Position numbers and translations under genes: made by a program
NCBI GenBank assembly: GCA_029553855.1
Contig: JAKPKE010000016.1
Location: forward strand, 1-59,652
Reading direction: 5' to 3'
Source: Bacillota bacterium
GTDB lineage: Bacteria > Bacillota > Clostridia > Lutisporales > Lutisporaceae
DNA length: 59,652 nt
The notes under the pieces: model-generated
Databases searched by the model: none
The model's input: the letters and a program-made list of their open reading frames with translations, nothing else
What the model was told of the DNA's origin: nothing
Shown here: positions 25,405-34,557 of the stretch, one piece after another
Layout: each line of letters begins with the position of its first letter
Numbering within the stretch: the first letter of the stretch is position 1

Positions 25405-26052
25405 TTATTTGCAGATCTGGCCTAATACCTCATCGGCAAAGTTATCTTCTTTCTTTGCCAGGCCTTCGCCCCTCTCGAATCTTGCAAATCTTCTTATTGA
25501 AATATTTTCACCTATTTTTGCAATCATCGATGAAAGTATGTCATTTACTGTTCTTTCTGTATCTTTTATGAAGGGTTGTTCCAACAGGCATATTTCTTTG
25601 TAATACTTTTCAATCCTGCCCTCAACCATTCTGTCAATAATCTTTTCCGGTTTCCCTTCATTTAGTGCCTGGGCTCTATATATTTCTTTTTCTTTCTCTA
25701 TAAGATGCAGATCAACATCCTCCCTCTTAACATATAGAGGGTTTGATGCAGCAACTTGCATTGCCATATCTTTTACAAACTGCTTGAATTCTTCATTTTT
25801 CGCTACGAAATCTGTTTCGGAATTTACCTCAATAAGAACCCCAATCCTTCCGCCTCCATGAATATATGAATCTACAATCCCCTCGCTTGCAATTCTGCCT
25901 GCTTTTTTTGCGGCAGCAGCGAGTCCTTTCTCCCTGAGAATTTCAATGGCTTTTTCCATATCTCCATTGCTTTCTGTTAAGGCATTTTTACAGTCCATCA
26001 TACCGGAGCCGGTTCTTTCTCTCAATTCTTTAACGTCTGAAGCCTTAATCAT
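25405..26052 (-). CDS. tsf: Elongation factor Ts
   Basis: EF-Ts is the nucleotide exchange factor of EF-Tu. The 215-residue product is the shorter clostridial form (Escherichia coli has 283). [15 protein letters not shown] carries the UBA-like domain and EF-Tu contact, [19 protein letters not shown] and [18 protein letters not shown] the core. AGGAGGTGAAAAA precedes the ATG. It follows rpsB with a hairpin between. Confidence 0.97.
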   Translation of the reverse strand: MIKASDVKELRERTGSGMMDCKNALTESNGDMEKAIEILREKGLAAAAKKAGRIASEGIVDSYIHGGGRIGVLIEVNSETDFVAKNEEFKQFVKDMAMQVAASNPLYVKREDVDLHLIEKEKEIYRAQALNEGKPEKIIDRMVEGRIEKYYKEICLLEQPFIKDTERTVNDILSSMIAKIGENISIRRFARFERGEGLAKKEDNFADEVLGQICK

Positions 26053-26087
26053 TTTTTCACCTCCTGTGTATTGTACGTTCCATGTAT

Positions 26088-26114
26088 TGAGAAAAAGGCG
26101 GCCTGCGCCGCCTT
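26088..26114 (-). terminator. Terminator between rpsB and tsf
   Basis: AAGGCGGC and GCCGCCTT (8-bp perfect stem, 26095-26102 with 26107-26114, loop of 4) are followed on the minus strand by TTTCTC. It lies 17 bases beyond the rpsB stop and probably makes S2 more abundant than EF-Ts. Confidence 0.75.
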
Positions 26115-26130
26115 ATATACTTACTAAGTG

Positions 26131-26829
26131 TTACTCAGCAAGCTGTTCGCCTTGTCTGGCTTCAATAACTGCATCCGCAATTTTTGAAGTAAGAAGCTTC
26201 ACGGCCCTTATAGCATCGTCGTTTCCGGGTATCGGATAGTCTATTTCTTCAGGGTCGCAGTTGGTGTCGACTACCGCCACTATCGGAATACCAAGAATAT
26301 GCGCTTCCTGTATTGCAATTTTCTCTTTTCTCGGATCAACTACGAATATTGCGCCCGGAATACTGCTCATGTTTTTTATGCCGCCCAAATTCTTTTCCAA
26401 CTTTTCCATTTCGGATCTGAGTTTGATGACTTCCTTTTTGGGAAGCACTTCAAAGGTTCCTGCTTCCTCCATGTTTTCAAGTTCATTCAATCTCTCGATT
26501 CTTTTCCTGATAGTTTTAAAATTAGTAAGCATTCCGCCGAGCCATCTTTGATTGACATAGAACATTCCGGCTCTGACAGCTTCTGATTCGATTGATTCCT
26601 GCGCTTGTTTCTTGGTCCCTATGAATAGCACATCCTTGCCTGAAGCAGATACTTCTTTAATAAAGTTATATGCTTCCTCGACCTTCTTGACTGTTTTTTG
26701 AAGATCGATGATGTATATGCCGTTTCTTTCCGTAAAAATATACTCTGCCATCTTAGGGTTCCATCTTCTTGTCTGATGTCCGAAATGCACGCCTGCTTCC
26801 AATAGTTGTTTCATGGAAATTATTGACAT
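26131..26829 (-). CDS. rpsB: 30S ribosomal protein S2
   Basis: The 232-residue product has the family features [48 protein letters not shown], and [35 protein letters not shown] precedes the ATG. It is the first gene of the rpsB-tsf-pyrH-frr group and has its own promoter and a structured leader. Length is normal. Confidence 0.97.
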   Translation of the reverse strand: MSIISMKQLLEAGVHFGHQTRRWNPKMAEYIFTERNGIYIIDLQKTVKKVEEAYNFIKEVSASGKDVLFIGTKKQAQESIESEAVRAGMFYVNQRWLGGMLTNFKTIRKRIERLNELENMEEAGTFEVLPKKEVIKLRSEMEKLEKNLGGIKNMSSIPGAIFVVDPRKEKIAIQEAHILGIPIVAVVDTNCDPEEIDYPIPGNDDAIRAVKLLTSKIADAVIEARQGEQLAE

Positions 26830-26869
26830 ATTGTTTCACCTCCTATAGTTTTTCCTCCATGGCCGTCAT

Positions 26870-26906
26870 ATTCTTTCCGGACTCATTGAGCACTCCCGCA
26901 AAGAAT
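26870..26906 (-). promoter_or_regulatory. rpsB leader stem-loop
   Basis: In the leader between the predicted start site and rpsB, ATTCTTTGCGG pairs with CCGGAAAGAAT (minus-strand reading, 26896-26906 with 26870-26880) with one mismatch, enclosing a 15-base loop containing GTGCTCAATGAGT. Ribosomal S2 leaders often bind S2 itself; a known family match is not claimed. Confidence 0.45.
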
Positions 26907-26933
26907 CAAACCATGTGTGTTTTCACCTTAAAT

Positions 26934-26962
26934 AGTTTACCATATTAAAGTTTCGTTGGCAA
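26934..26962 (-). promoter_or_regulatory. Sigma-A promoter of rpsB
   Basis: TTGCCA (26957-26962, minus) is followed after 17 bases by TAAACT (26934-26939), a reasonable sigma-A promoter. It lies about 105 bases upstream of rpsB and downstream of the oppF-type gene, so the ribosomal group is transcribed independently. Confidence 0.5.
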
Positions 26963-27022
26963 TGCAATTTTTTTCTGTTTTTTTCTGTAATTATTAAGAG
27001 ACCTTTTATTGTATTATCTGCA

Positions 27023-28012
27023 TTATTGCAAATGACATGCCGCAAAGTGATTTTTCATTATCTCTTTGAGTACGGGTTCCTCTTTTCGGCAAATATCTTT
27101 TGCATAGGGGCATCTGGAATAAAACACACATCCTTCAGGCAAGTTTATTGGATCAGGAATTTCGCCGTAAATTCTTACATTATCTTTCCCGCTTTTCGCA
27201 CCTATCCTGGGTATGGCTTCTATCAATGCTTTACTGTATGGGTTTACAGGACTTTTTATTACTTCGTCGCTGCCTCCCATTTCCAATATTTTACCCAGAT
27301 ACATTATTGCTATCCTGTCGGACATTACCCAGGCAAGGGATAAGTCATGGGTAATAAAGAGATAAGATACATTATTCTTATCTCTGAGTTCAACCATAAG
27401 CTTTAATATGTCCGCTCTGATTGAAACATCCAGCATCGAAACCGGTTCATCGGCAACTATAAACGAAGGATTCAAAACCATTGCTCCTGCTATTGCAACT
27501 CTCTGTCTCTGACCACCCGAAAGCTCATGGGGATAACGGTTTATAATATCTTTTACAGGTTCCATACCTGCTTGATTCAATGCGGCTATTACTCTTTCAT
27601 ATAATTCATTTTTATTATTTGTGATATTATTTACAATTAACGGTTCAGATACTATCTGGAAAATTGTATTCTTGGGATCTAAGGACTGGTATGGGTCCTG
27701 AAAAATCATTTGGGCATTGAGTCTGTATTGCTTAAGCCCTTGCCGTCCTGCATTCAGTATGTCTTTTCCGTTAAATAATATATTCCCAATGACTTGATTT
27801 CTATCCAAAAGCCCCAAAATGGCCCTTCCTACCGTAGTTTTTCCTGAACCGCTTTCTCCTACAAGTGAGAATATTTCCCCCTTCCCTATTTCGAAATCTA
27901 CCCCGTTTACTGCATGTACATGTTTCCTTTTCTTGCCCGAAATCATATCATAAAAACTTGATTTTACATTATATCTTACATATAAATCCTTTAGTTCAAG
28001 CAGGTTTTCCAT
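27023..28012 (-). CDS. Oligopeptide ABC transporter ATPase, OppF-like
   Basis: The second ATPase of a peptide importer: Walker A GESGSGKTTVGRAILGLL, signature LSGGQRQRVAIAGA, Walker B FIVADEPVSMLDVS, and the C-terminal oligopeptide-transporter extension with a cysteine set (EGCVFYSRCPYAKDICRKEEP) typical of Opp/Dpp ATPases. The 329-residue form starts at MENLLELKDL after GGGGAGG, its ATG overlapping the oppD-like stop by one base. It is the last gene of the transporter operon. Confidence 0.92.
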   Translation of the reverse strand: MENLLELKDLYVRYNVKSSFYDMISGKKRKHVHAVNGVDFEIGKGEIFSLVGESGSGKTTVGRAILGLLDRNQVIGNILFNGKDILNAGRQGLKQYRLNAQMIFQDPYQSLDPKNTIFQIVSEPLIVNNITNNKNELYERVIAALNQAGMEPVKDIINRYPHELSGGQRQRVAIAGAMVLNPSFIVADEPVSMLDVSIRADILKLMVELRDKNNVSYLFITHDLSLAWVMSDRIAIMYLGKILEMGGSDEVIKSPVNPYSKALIEAIPRIGAKSGKDNVRIYGEIPDPINLPEGCVFYSRCPYAKDICRKEEPVLKEIMKNHFAACHLQ

Positions 28013-28971
28013 TAATATGCACCTCCCCTGTGGCACGCATAGCTATGGGTTTCTGTAATAAATTCGATGGCTGGCTCCTCTTTTCTGCATATTTCCAATG
28101 CATGGGGACATCTTGGGTGGAATCTGCAGCCCTCGGGAGGGTTTATCAGCCCAGGGGGCAAACCCGGAATAGATGATGGCATTCTCTTCTCTTTTGAAAT
28201 ATCCGGAAAAGAACTTAGCAACATGCTTGTATAAGGGTTCATAGGGTTGCTGTACAATTCTTCTATTCTGCCGCATTCAAGTATCTTTCCCCCGTACATG
28301 ACGGCAGCTCTTTCACAGGTTTCCGACAATACGGATAAGTCATGAGTTATCAATATCATGGACATGCCAAGCTCAGCCCTCAATTTCCCTATCAGCTCAA
28401 ATACCTGAGATTGAACCATTACATCAAGGGCAGTTGTGGGTTCATCACCTATGATAATTTTGGGTCTGCATGCCAAAGCCATTGCTATCATTACTCTCTG
28501 CCTCATACCCCCGCTGAATTCATGAGGGTATTGCCTTACCCTTTTTTTATCCAGCTCAACAAGTTCAAATAATTCTTTTACTCTCCTGCGAGCTTCATTT
28601 TCATCGGCCTGGTCATGAAGCAGTATGGCCTCCTTTATTTGCTCCCCTACGGTAATAACAGGATTCAGGGCATTCATAGCACCTTGGAATATTATTGAAA
28701 TATCCTTCCATCTAACTTTTCTTATATCCTTGTCACTTTTCTTTATCAAATCCTCACCCTGAAATATTATCTCTCCTTGTGCTATTCTTCCGTTTTGCGG
28801 CAAGAGCCTCATTATTGACAAGGCTGTAGTGGTCTTGCCACATCCTGATTCTCCAACCAATCCCAAGGCTTCACCATCAAAAAGTGAAAAGCTTACGCCA
28901 TCCACTGCCCTTAGTTCTTTACCGCCGGTTTTGAAATAAATCTTTAAATCTTTCACTTTCAAAATTTCCAT
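28012..28971 (-). CDS. Oligopeptide ABC transporter ATPase, OppD-like
   Basis: The first ATPase of the peptide importer (319 residues): GESGCGKTTTALSIM, FSGGMRQRVMIAMAL, IIIGDEPTTALDVM, and the C-terminal cysteine segment GCRFHPRCPHALEICRKEEP. It shares the fold of the OppF-like partner and should heterodimerise with it. GGAG precedes the ATG. It lies between the second permease and the OppF-like gene. Confidence 0.92.
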   Translation of the reverse strand: MEILKVKDLKIYFKTGGKELRAVDGVSFSLFDGEALGLVGESGCGKTTTALSIMRLLPQNGRIAQGEIIFQGEDLIKKSDKDIRKVRWKDISIIFQGAMNALNPVITVGEQIKEAILLHDQADENEARRRVKELFELVELDKKRVRQYPHEFSGGMRQRVMIAMALACRPKIIIGDEPTTALDVMVQSQVFELIGKLRAELGMSMILITHDLSVLSETCERAAVMYGGKILECGRIEELYSNPMNPYTSMLLSSFPDISKEKRMPSSIPGLPPGLINPPEGCRFHPRCPHALEICRKEEPAIEFITETHSYACHRGGAY

Positions 28972-28972
28972 A

Positions 28973-29821
28973 TTATCTGCTCCTCAATTTCGGGTTCAGT
29001 ATTTCATCAAAGGCATACCCCATCAAAGTAAAGGAAAGAACAACCAAAAGCACGCATAGCCCCGGAGGTATCAAATACCAGTATGCCCCATTATTTGCCG
29101 CACCTGATTCAAAAGCGAAATGAAGCATCATCCCCCAGCTGGGTTTGGTGCTGTCACCCATTCCCAAAAAACTGAGAGTAGTTTCTGAAAGTATTGAAGT
29201 TGCCGTAATTAGTATGGTGTTTGAGAAAATTATCGGAAACACATTTGGCAATATGTGATGCTTAATGATATGATAAGCGGAAGCTCCTATGGATCTTGAC
29301 CTCTCTATATATTGCCGTTCTTTTACAGTGAGGGTCTGTGCTCTAACGAGTCTTGCAGTTCCCGCCCATCCCGTCAAACCAATAACCATAATGATATTCC
29401 ATATGCCGGAGCCAAGGAGCGCGGCAAGCACCAGCATAAGGGGCACCCAGGGCAATACCAGAAAGATATCTGTAATCCTCATAAGGATTGCATCTGTCTT
29501 GCCCCCTGCATAGCCTGACACCAGTCCTGCCAAAGTGCCTATAACCATTGAAATAGCTGTTGCCAATAAACCAACCGTTAATGATATCCTGCTGCCCGCA
29601 ATAAGGCCTCCTAATATGTCTCTTCCCAAATCGTCGGTACCCAGCAGGTGTCTGCCGCCGGGGGGCATTAGTCTATCCCCTGCCTCTCCGAAGGAAAGGG
29701 GATCATACTTCACTATATTTGGACCTATTATCGCAGTAATAAGAAAAATTATGAACAGCATGAAGCCTGTTAAACCCATCCTGCTTTTTTTTAGACCTGA
29801 CCAAAGCATTTTTAAATTCAT
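28973..29821 (-). CDS. Oligopeptide ABC transporter permease, OppC-like
   Basis: A 282-residue integral membrane protein with about six helices and the BPD-type cytoplasmic loop (GWAGTARLVRAQTLTVKERQ, then SIGASAYHIIKHHILPNVFP, the EAA motif). An N-terminal cytoplasmic segment and the LGTDDLGRDILGGLIAG stretch are typical of OppC/DppC. GGGAGG precedes the ATG. It follows the OppB-like gene closely. Confidence 0.92.
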   Translation of the reverse strand: MNLKMLWSGLKKSRMGLTGFMLFIIFLITAIIGPNIVKYDPLSFGEAGDRLMPPGGRHLLGTDDLGRDILGGLIAGSRISLTVGLLATAISMVIGTLAGLVSGYAGGKTDAILMRITDIFLVLPWVPLMLVLAALLGSGIWNIIMVIGLTGWAGTARLVRAQTLTVKERQYIERSRSIGASAYHIIKHHILPNVFPIIFSNTILITATSILSETTLSFLGMGDSTKPSWGMMLHFAFESGAANNGAYWYLIPPGLCVLLVVLSFTLMGYAFDEILNPKLRSR

Positions 29822-29833
29822 TATTCACCCTCC

Positions 29834-30802
29834 CTAGCTTTTAACACGGGGATCCAGGTATCCGTACATAATATCTGAAATAAAGTTTGCACCTACCACA
29901 CATAAGCTGATAATAAGGAATATGCCCTGAAGAAGCGGATAGTCCCTCGCCTGAAGCGCATCATACATCAAACGTCCCAATCCGGGCCATGAAAACACGG
30001 TTTCGACCTGCAGGGCCCCGGTTATTGTAAATCCTAAATTCATAGATATAAGAGTAACCATAGGTATCATAGCATTGGGAAGCGCATGCCTTTTCAAGAC
30101 ACTTTTTTTGTCCATACCCTTGGCTTCGGCAGTAACTATGTAATCCTCAGTAAGCACCTCAATAAGAGTGCTTCTCATAACAAGCATATACTCTCCAATC
30201 AGGACCAGAGACAGTGTTATGGCCGGCAAAAATATATGCCAGCCAATATTCTTCAATCTTATGAGGCCTTTTGTAAATACATATTCGGGTGAAATCATGC
30301 CGGAAGTAGGAAATAGTCTTAGGTTTACGCTGAATAATGCAATCATAAGCACACCAAGCCAAAAAGTAGGCATTGCATAGGTTATCAGAGAAAAGCCCAT
30401 GGATAGCATGTCTACTCTCTTACCCCTTTTCCATGCTGCAATTATTCCTAAAAACAATCCTATCCCTATGGCAATCAGCTCTGCAATTATTGTAAGGGCA
30501 AGGCTTGCTGCCAATCTCTCAACAATTATGTCTGAGACAGGTTTCCTGTATATAAATGATATTCCCATGTCTCCTTTAAGCAGGTTTATTATATAAATGG
30601 TGAATTGCTCATACCAGGGCTTATTCAAGCCGAAAAGCTCCCTTACCTTTTGAACCGCTTCAGGGGACATTTTCGGATTCCTTACGAGCATGCTCACAGG
30701 ATCTCCCGGCATGACCCTGAATAGGAAGTAATTTATAACCAATATGGCTGAAACAGTGATTAGAGCAAAAAAGAGCTTTCTTAGAAAATATGACCTGCTC
30801 AT
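29834..30802 (-). CDS. Oligopeptide ABC transporter permease, OppB-like
   Basis: A 322-residue permease with a first membrane segment, MPGDPVSMLVRNPKMSPEA (the periplasm-facing DPV-type segment of OppB/DppB), and an EAA loop (TAEAKGMDKKSVLKRHALPN). It pairs with the OppC-like permease. It lies three bases after the binding-protein gene, so the unit is co-transcribed. Confidence 0.92.
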   Translation of the reverse strand: MSRSYFLRKLFFALITVSAILVINYFLFRVMPGDPVSMLVRNPKMSPEAVQKVRELFGLNKPWYEQFTIYIINLLKGDMGISFIYRKPVSDIIVERLAASLALTIIAELIAIGIGLFLGIIAAWKRGKRVDMLSMGFSLITYAMPTFWLGVLMIALFSVNLRLFPTSGMISPEYVFTKGLIRLKNIGWHIFLPAITLSLVLIGEYMLVMRSTLIEVLTEDYIVTAEAKGMDKKSVLKRHALPNAMIPMVTLISMNLGFTITGALQVETVFSWPGLGRLMYDALQARDYPLLQGIFLIISLCVVGANFISDIMYGYLDPRVKS

Positions 30803-30805
30803 TTG

Positions 30806-32560
30806 CTACCACTCTTCCTTTGATTTTTTCTTTTTCTTGATAAGGGTTATCGCAATGAATACAACTACAACAGCAACTGAAAAATAAACTATTAAATTAG
30901 GCTCCCCGCCCTTCCCTTCTTTCTCTTCGGTCTTGGCAGCATCTTCTGCTCCTATTATGGAAGCTTGTAAATAATTATATGGTGTATCTGCATAAAATAC
31001 CGCGCCGTTAACGGTAGGCCTGATACCTTGTATCCTGTCGTTTCTTATAAGCTGGCGTTCCTTTTCATAAAACAGTATCATATATGGCAAATCTTCATAT
31101 AGTATCCTCTGGGCATCATATAACATTGTTACCCTTTCCTCAAAATTCATATTTGAAGCCTGTTCTTCAACCAATCTGTCGTACTCCGGATTGCTATAAA
31201 AGGCATCATTCAAATTATCTATCTGGTTTGTTGTAAGAACCCTGAGCAGTGTTCCGGGATCTACATCTCCTCCCCAGCCCCATATAAACATATCATAATC
31301 AGCGGAACTGAATATTCTATCGTTTAATGCTCCGTCATCAAGTGTTTCCAATTCTGTTTCTATTCCTGCGTCTTTCAAATATCCCTTAATCATTTGGCCT
31401 GCTTTGACTTCCATAGTATTTTCCGACCTTAGCAGAAGCCTGAAACTAAGCTTTTTACCTTTGGCATCCTCCCTGATACCGTCTCCGTCCCTGTCTTTGT
31501 AATCTGCCGATTCCAATAATTTCTTTGCTTTATCGGGAGAATATCCTCTAAACTCTGTTGCATCAGGATTATAATGAAATTTTTTTTGTGAAACAGGAAT
31601 TAAAGTAGTTCCATATTCTCCTTCCCCATCATAAACCATATCTAATATTTTTTGTTTGTCTATAGAATATTCAATAGCTTGCCTTATTCTCTTATCCAGG
31701 ATAAGGGGGTTTCCTTTGGAAGTCCCATCTGCTCTGCAGTTAAAGGCCAGCTCGGTAAAACCGTTTTCCGAGAAGTTAAATGCAGTAATACTCTTATCGT
31801 TCTCTATGGTTTTTGTATTGCTCTTATAAAGGCCCAATGCTGCATCGATTTCACCCAGCTTTATTGATTGAGCCATAGTATCACGATTTGCATAAATAAT
31901 ATAAATCAGCCCGTCAACCTTGGGAGCTCCCTTAAAATACTCCTTATTTGAGACAAAGCTGATGTATTCATTTTTCTTCCATTCTTTCAATATGAAGGCC
32001 CCTGTGCCAATAGGGTTTTGGTTGTCAAAAACCTCATATTGGTCTTCTTCAATTGTTTTCCAGATATGTTCGGGCAGTATTGGAGTTATATTCTGAAGCA
32101 TGTTTGCTTTCGGCTTTTCAGTCTTAAATACAACGGTATAGTCATCGGGTGTTTCAATAACGTCAATATCTTTGACCAAATCCGTATACAGTCCCAGGCC
32201 CGAATTTTTCATGAGTTCAAAAGTGAATTTTACATCTTTCGATGTAAAACTTTCTCCATCACTCCATTTTACATCTCTTCTAAGTTTAAACGTCCACTGC
32301 AGGCTATCCTGATTCACTTCCCAGCTTTCAGCCAGAGAAGGAACAGGCTGCATATTTTCATCAAAGGTTATTAGTGAATCATAGATAAGCATGAATATTT
32401 CAAAGGAAGATCTCTCGTAGGTTATTAGAGGACTTAAGCTGTCCGGTTCTTCCGCGACACCTATTTTAAGCATATTCGCAGGTGTATCGCAGGAAACTGC
32501 AGCTGAATATAATCCCGTCAGCATTACAATGCAGATAAAAAAAGATAATACTCTTTTCAT
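30806..32560 (-). CDS. Peptide-binding protein with C-terminal membrane anchor
   Basis: A 584-residue family 5 extracellular solute-binding protein (DppA/OppA type): signal segment, then LKIGVAEEPDSLSPLITYER, TFKLRRDVKWSDGE and IRQAIEYSIDKQKILD. C24 in AAVSC is a weak lipobox. The end is unusual: LIVYFSVAVVVVFIAITLI followed by KKKKKSKEEW is a membrane segment with a positive stop-transfer tail, so the protein may be anchored by its C-terminus. The ATG at 32560 follows GGAGGGT. It belongs to the peptide importer encoded downstream; the substrate is not predictable from sequence. Confidence 0.88.
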   Translation of the reverse strand: MKRVLSFFICIVMLTGLYSAAVSCDTPANMLKIGVAEEPDSLSPLITYERSSFEIFMLIYDSLITFDENMQPVPSLAESWEVNQDSLQWTFKLRRDVKWSDGESFTSKDVKFTFELMKNSGLGLYTDLVKDIDVIETPDDYTVVFKTEKPKANMLQNITPILPEHIWKTIEEDQYEVFDNQNPIGTGAFILKEWKKNEYISFVSNKEYFKGAPKVDGLIYIIYANRDTMAQSIKLGEIDAALGLYKSNTKTIENDKSITAFNFSENGFTELAFNCRADGTSKGNPLILDKRIRQAIEYSIDKQKILDMVYDGEGEYGTTLIPVSQKKFHYNPDATEFRGYSPDKAKKLLESADYKDRDGDGIREDAKGKKLSFRLLLRSENTMEVKAGQMIKGYLKDAGIETELETLDDGALNDRIFSSADYDMFIWGWGGDVDPGTLLRVLTTNQIDNLNDAFYSNPEYDRLVEEQASNMNFEERVTMLYDAQRILYEDLPYMILFYEKERQLIRNDRIQGIRPTVNGAVFYADTPYNYLQASIIGAEDAAKTEEKEGKGGEPNLIVYFSVAVVVVFIAITLIKKKKKSKEEW

Positions 32561-32584
32561 ACCAATACCCTCCATATAATATAT

Positions 32585-33535
32585 TCAAACCGTGGCCACT
32601 TCATTGATTTCGAATACACCCTTATCGGCATCTATTGTTCCGGCTACACCCAGAGGAATAGTAGCCAAATCTTTGGTATGTCCCAGGGGCAATCCATAGA
32701 GCATTGGCAATCCCAAAGGCTGAAGCAGATCATAGATGATATCCTCGAGACTGCATTGGTTCGGAAATCCCGGATCATATTTAAGGGGTTCACAATTCAA
32801 GCATTCTCCAACAACTATGCCGACTGATTGTTGAAGCTTGCCTGAATTTATCAGGTGAGTAAGCATATGATCAATAAACCATGGTTCTGTATCCAATTCT
32901 TCCAGAAAAAGTATTTTGCCTTCAGTCTCAATTTCATAAGGTGTCCCTAAAGAAGAGCAAATAAGAGTCAGATTGCCGCCTATCACAGGTGCTTCCACTT
33001 TGCCCCCGTTTATTTTCAGTAAATATTTTTTGTTGGAGCTCATTTTTATTTGACCTACGGGCTTGTCGCTTTTTAATGCCTTCATCATAGAATCAAACCT
33101 ATAGGGAGTCATATCTTCTGTTCCGGCACTTAAAGCACATGGACCATGAAAAGTGACAAGACCGCTGAATTTATTTATTGCCAAATGTAAGGATGTGATA
33201 TCGCTGTACCCTATGAATATTTTGGGATTGTTCTTTATTACATCAAAGTCCAGGTATCTTAGGATGCGGGCAGCACCGTAACCCCCCTGGCTGCAGAATA
33301 TTGCGTCAATATCATCATCGGTAAAAAACTCCATGAGGTCATTGGCCCTGTCCTGGTCATTGCCAGCCAGATAGTTTCTGCTATTATAGGCATTTTCACC
33401 TATTTTTACTTTAAAGCCCCAGCTTTCAATCTCTTCTATACTTCTCAGCATATCGCTCCTCTTCCATATACCGCTGGAAGGTGAGACTATACCAATAGTA
33501 TCTCCTTCTTTCAGTCTGCCTGGTTTTATAAGCAT
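32585..33535 (-). CDS. LD-carboxypeptidase (S66 family)
   Basis: A 316-residue S66 serine peptidase (LdcA/MccF group), which cleaves the L,D-bond of murein tetrapeptides or related amide bonds. GYSDIT carries the nucleophilic serine (about 110); LEELDTEPWFIDHML has the catalytic glutamate and LPLGHTKDLATIPLG (about 285) the histidine. QGGYGAARIL is the conserved loop. It is placed 24 bases before the peptide-transport operon, which fits salvage of murein peptides or removal of toxic peptide conjugates; this is inference. GAGGGAAAGGT precedes the ATG. Confidence 0.9.
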   Translation of the reverse strand: MLIKPGRLKEGDTIGIVSPSSGIWKRSDMLRSIEEIESWGFKVKIGENAYNSRNYLAGNDQDRANDLMEFFTDDDIDAIFCSQGGYGAARILRYLDFDVIKNNPKIFIGYSDITSLHLAINKFSGLVTFHGPCALSAGTEDMTPYRFDSMMKALKSDKPVGQIKMSSNKKYLLKINGGKVEAPVIGGNLTLICSSLGTPYEIETEGKILFLEELDTEPWFIDHMLTHLINSGKLQQSVGIVVGECLNCEPLKYDPGFPNQCSLEDIIYDLLQPLGLPMLYGLPLGHTKDLATIPLGVAGTIDADKGVFEINEVATV

Positions 33536-33720
33536 ACCTTTCCCTCATTTCATATTCAAAAATACTTATGGTATCTTCTTATTCTGTTCTATTATTAATG
33601 ACTTCAGTAATAAATCAAGTCGGATGTTAAACTCATTTTACAACTTATTCATCTGGATTTCTATATAAATATTGCATATGCTTCTGTGCCAAAATCGCAG
33701 CAGAAAACCTGAATAGAGTA
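33536..33720 (-). promoter_or_regulatory. Intergenic region upstream of LD-carboxypeptidase
   Basis: This gap between the flagellar-operon terminator and the LD-carboxypeptidase gene holds no plausible gene. It should contain the promoter for the S66/opp unit; a TTGATT followed after 17 bases by ATAATA is the best candidate but is weak. Confidence 0.3.
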
Positions 33721-33752
33721 AAAAAAATTCTTGCATTGCAAGAATTTTTTTT
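33721..33752. terminator. Symmetric terminator closing the flagellar operon
   Basis: ATTCTTGC and GCAAGAAT (33727-33734 with 33738-33745) form a perfect stem with a 3-base loop, flanked by A7 on one side and T7 on the other, so it can act in both directions. It lies 61 bases after the last flagellar-operon gene. Confidence 0.85.
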
Positions 33753-33813
33753 ATTAATGATTATAGAAAGGTTCTTACTATAAAAAAACCTGCCCGGACA
33801 TTTCAAGGATATT

Positions 33814-34032
33814 TTACTTTGCCGAATCCGGAGCTGGAGAAGGCTCTTCCACCGAAGGCTGGTTATTGATAAACTCCTCTCTTGTAAGAATAATCAAATC
33901 ATGCTTCTCTGCCTCTTTTTTAATCTCTTCTACTGTCAGTTCATTGAAGCCCACATTAATATTTACCATTGATGAAAACACCAGACCGATTCCTATACCT
34001 AATATTATATTCTTTAAATGATAATTTCCCAT
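33814..34032 (-). CDS. Small membrane protein of the flagellar operon tail
   Basis: A 72-residue product with one N-terminal membrane segment (NIILGIGIGLVFSSMVNI), then LTVEEIKKEAEKHDLIILTREEF and a proline-rich tail. The helical EEI..EA...D segment is reminiscent of the short N-terminal part of MltG-like proteins, but the catalytic domain is absent. Start overlaps the preceding stop by one base (TAATG), so the two are coupled. Function unknown. Confidence 0.6.
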   Translation of the reverse strand: MGNYHLKNIILGIGIGLVFSSMVNINVGFNELTVEEIKKEAEKHDLIILTREEFINNQPSVEEPSPAPDSAK

Positions 34033-34544
34033 TATTCTACCTCATTATTCAGAGACAGTATTAACATAACTTCCCCTTGCCCGATATCCATCTGCTTGGC
34101 AATATCAGTTACGCTCATTCCCTGGGAAGCATAATCAAAAACTGTCTGTTGCTTTTGACTGAGTTTACCGTCCGGGTCCTTGTCATTTGATTTATCGTCG
34201 CTTATAATTTTTTTCTTTTTTGCAGGAACAACAGCTATCGGTGCTGCAACTGAAATATTATCATTTTTTTCTGCTGCCAAAGAGTTTTTGCTTTTATTAC
34301 TAAGGCTATTCAATTCATTTCTAAAACCGTTCAGTTTATCTTCAATTTCTTTTACTACCATCTCAGAGGTATAATTAAGCTCAGCTATGATCTCATCAGC
34401 ATCCTCAATAACTTTCTTGATCTCCTGCTCTTTTACATCCATATTAAAATATATGTCTTCACCTTTAACTTTATCAAGAAAAATCAGTAAAGCAGCGGCT
34501 AATACCGTGAATATCCCTATAGCTAAAAGTACATAATTTACCAT
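34032..34544 (-). CDS. DUF6115-like membrane protein with C-terminal HTH
   Basis: A 170-residue protein: N-terminal membrane segment (YVLLAIGIFTVLAAALLIF), a charged coiled-coil region (KEQEIKKVIEDADEIIAEL), a low-complexity linker with PAKKKK, and a C-terminal helix-turn-helix-like stretch (QQTVFDYASQGMSVTDIAKQ then MDIGQGEVMLIL). This layout is that of DUF6115 proteins found near Firmicute flagellar genes. The HTH could bind DNA or protein; a membrane-tethered regulator is inference. Confidence 0.6.
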   Translation of the reverse strand: MVNYVLLAIGIFTVLAAALLIFLDKVKGEDIYFNMDVKEQEIKKVIEDADEIIAELNYTSEMVVKEIEDKLNGFRNELNSLSNKSKNSLAAEKNDNISVAAPIAVVPAKKKKIISDDKSNDKDPDGKLSQKQQTVFDYASQGMSVTDIAKQMDIGQGEVMLILSLNNEVE

Positions 34545-34557
34545 AGGAGCACCTCAT

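Noticed and set aside
27023-33535. Nickel or other metal importer instead of a peptide importer
   Set aside because: Permease and ATPase families are shared with nickel transporters, but nothing indicates metal binding in the solute-binding protein and the S66 neighbour favours peptides.
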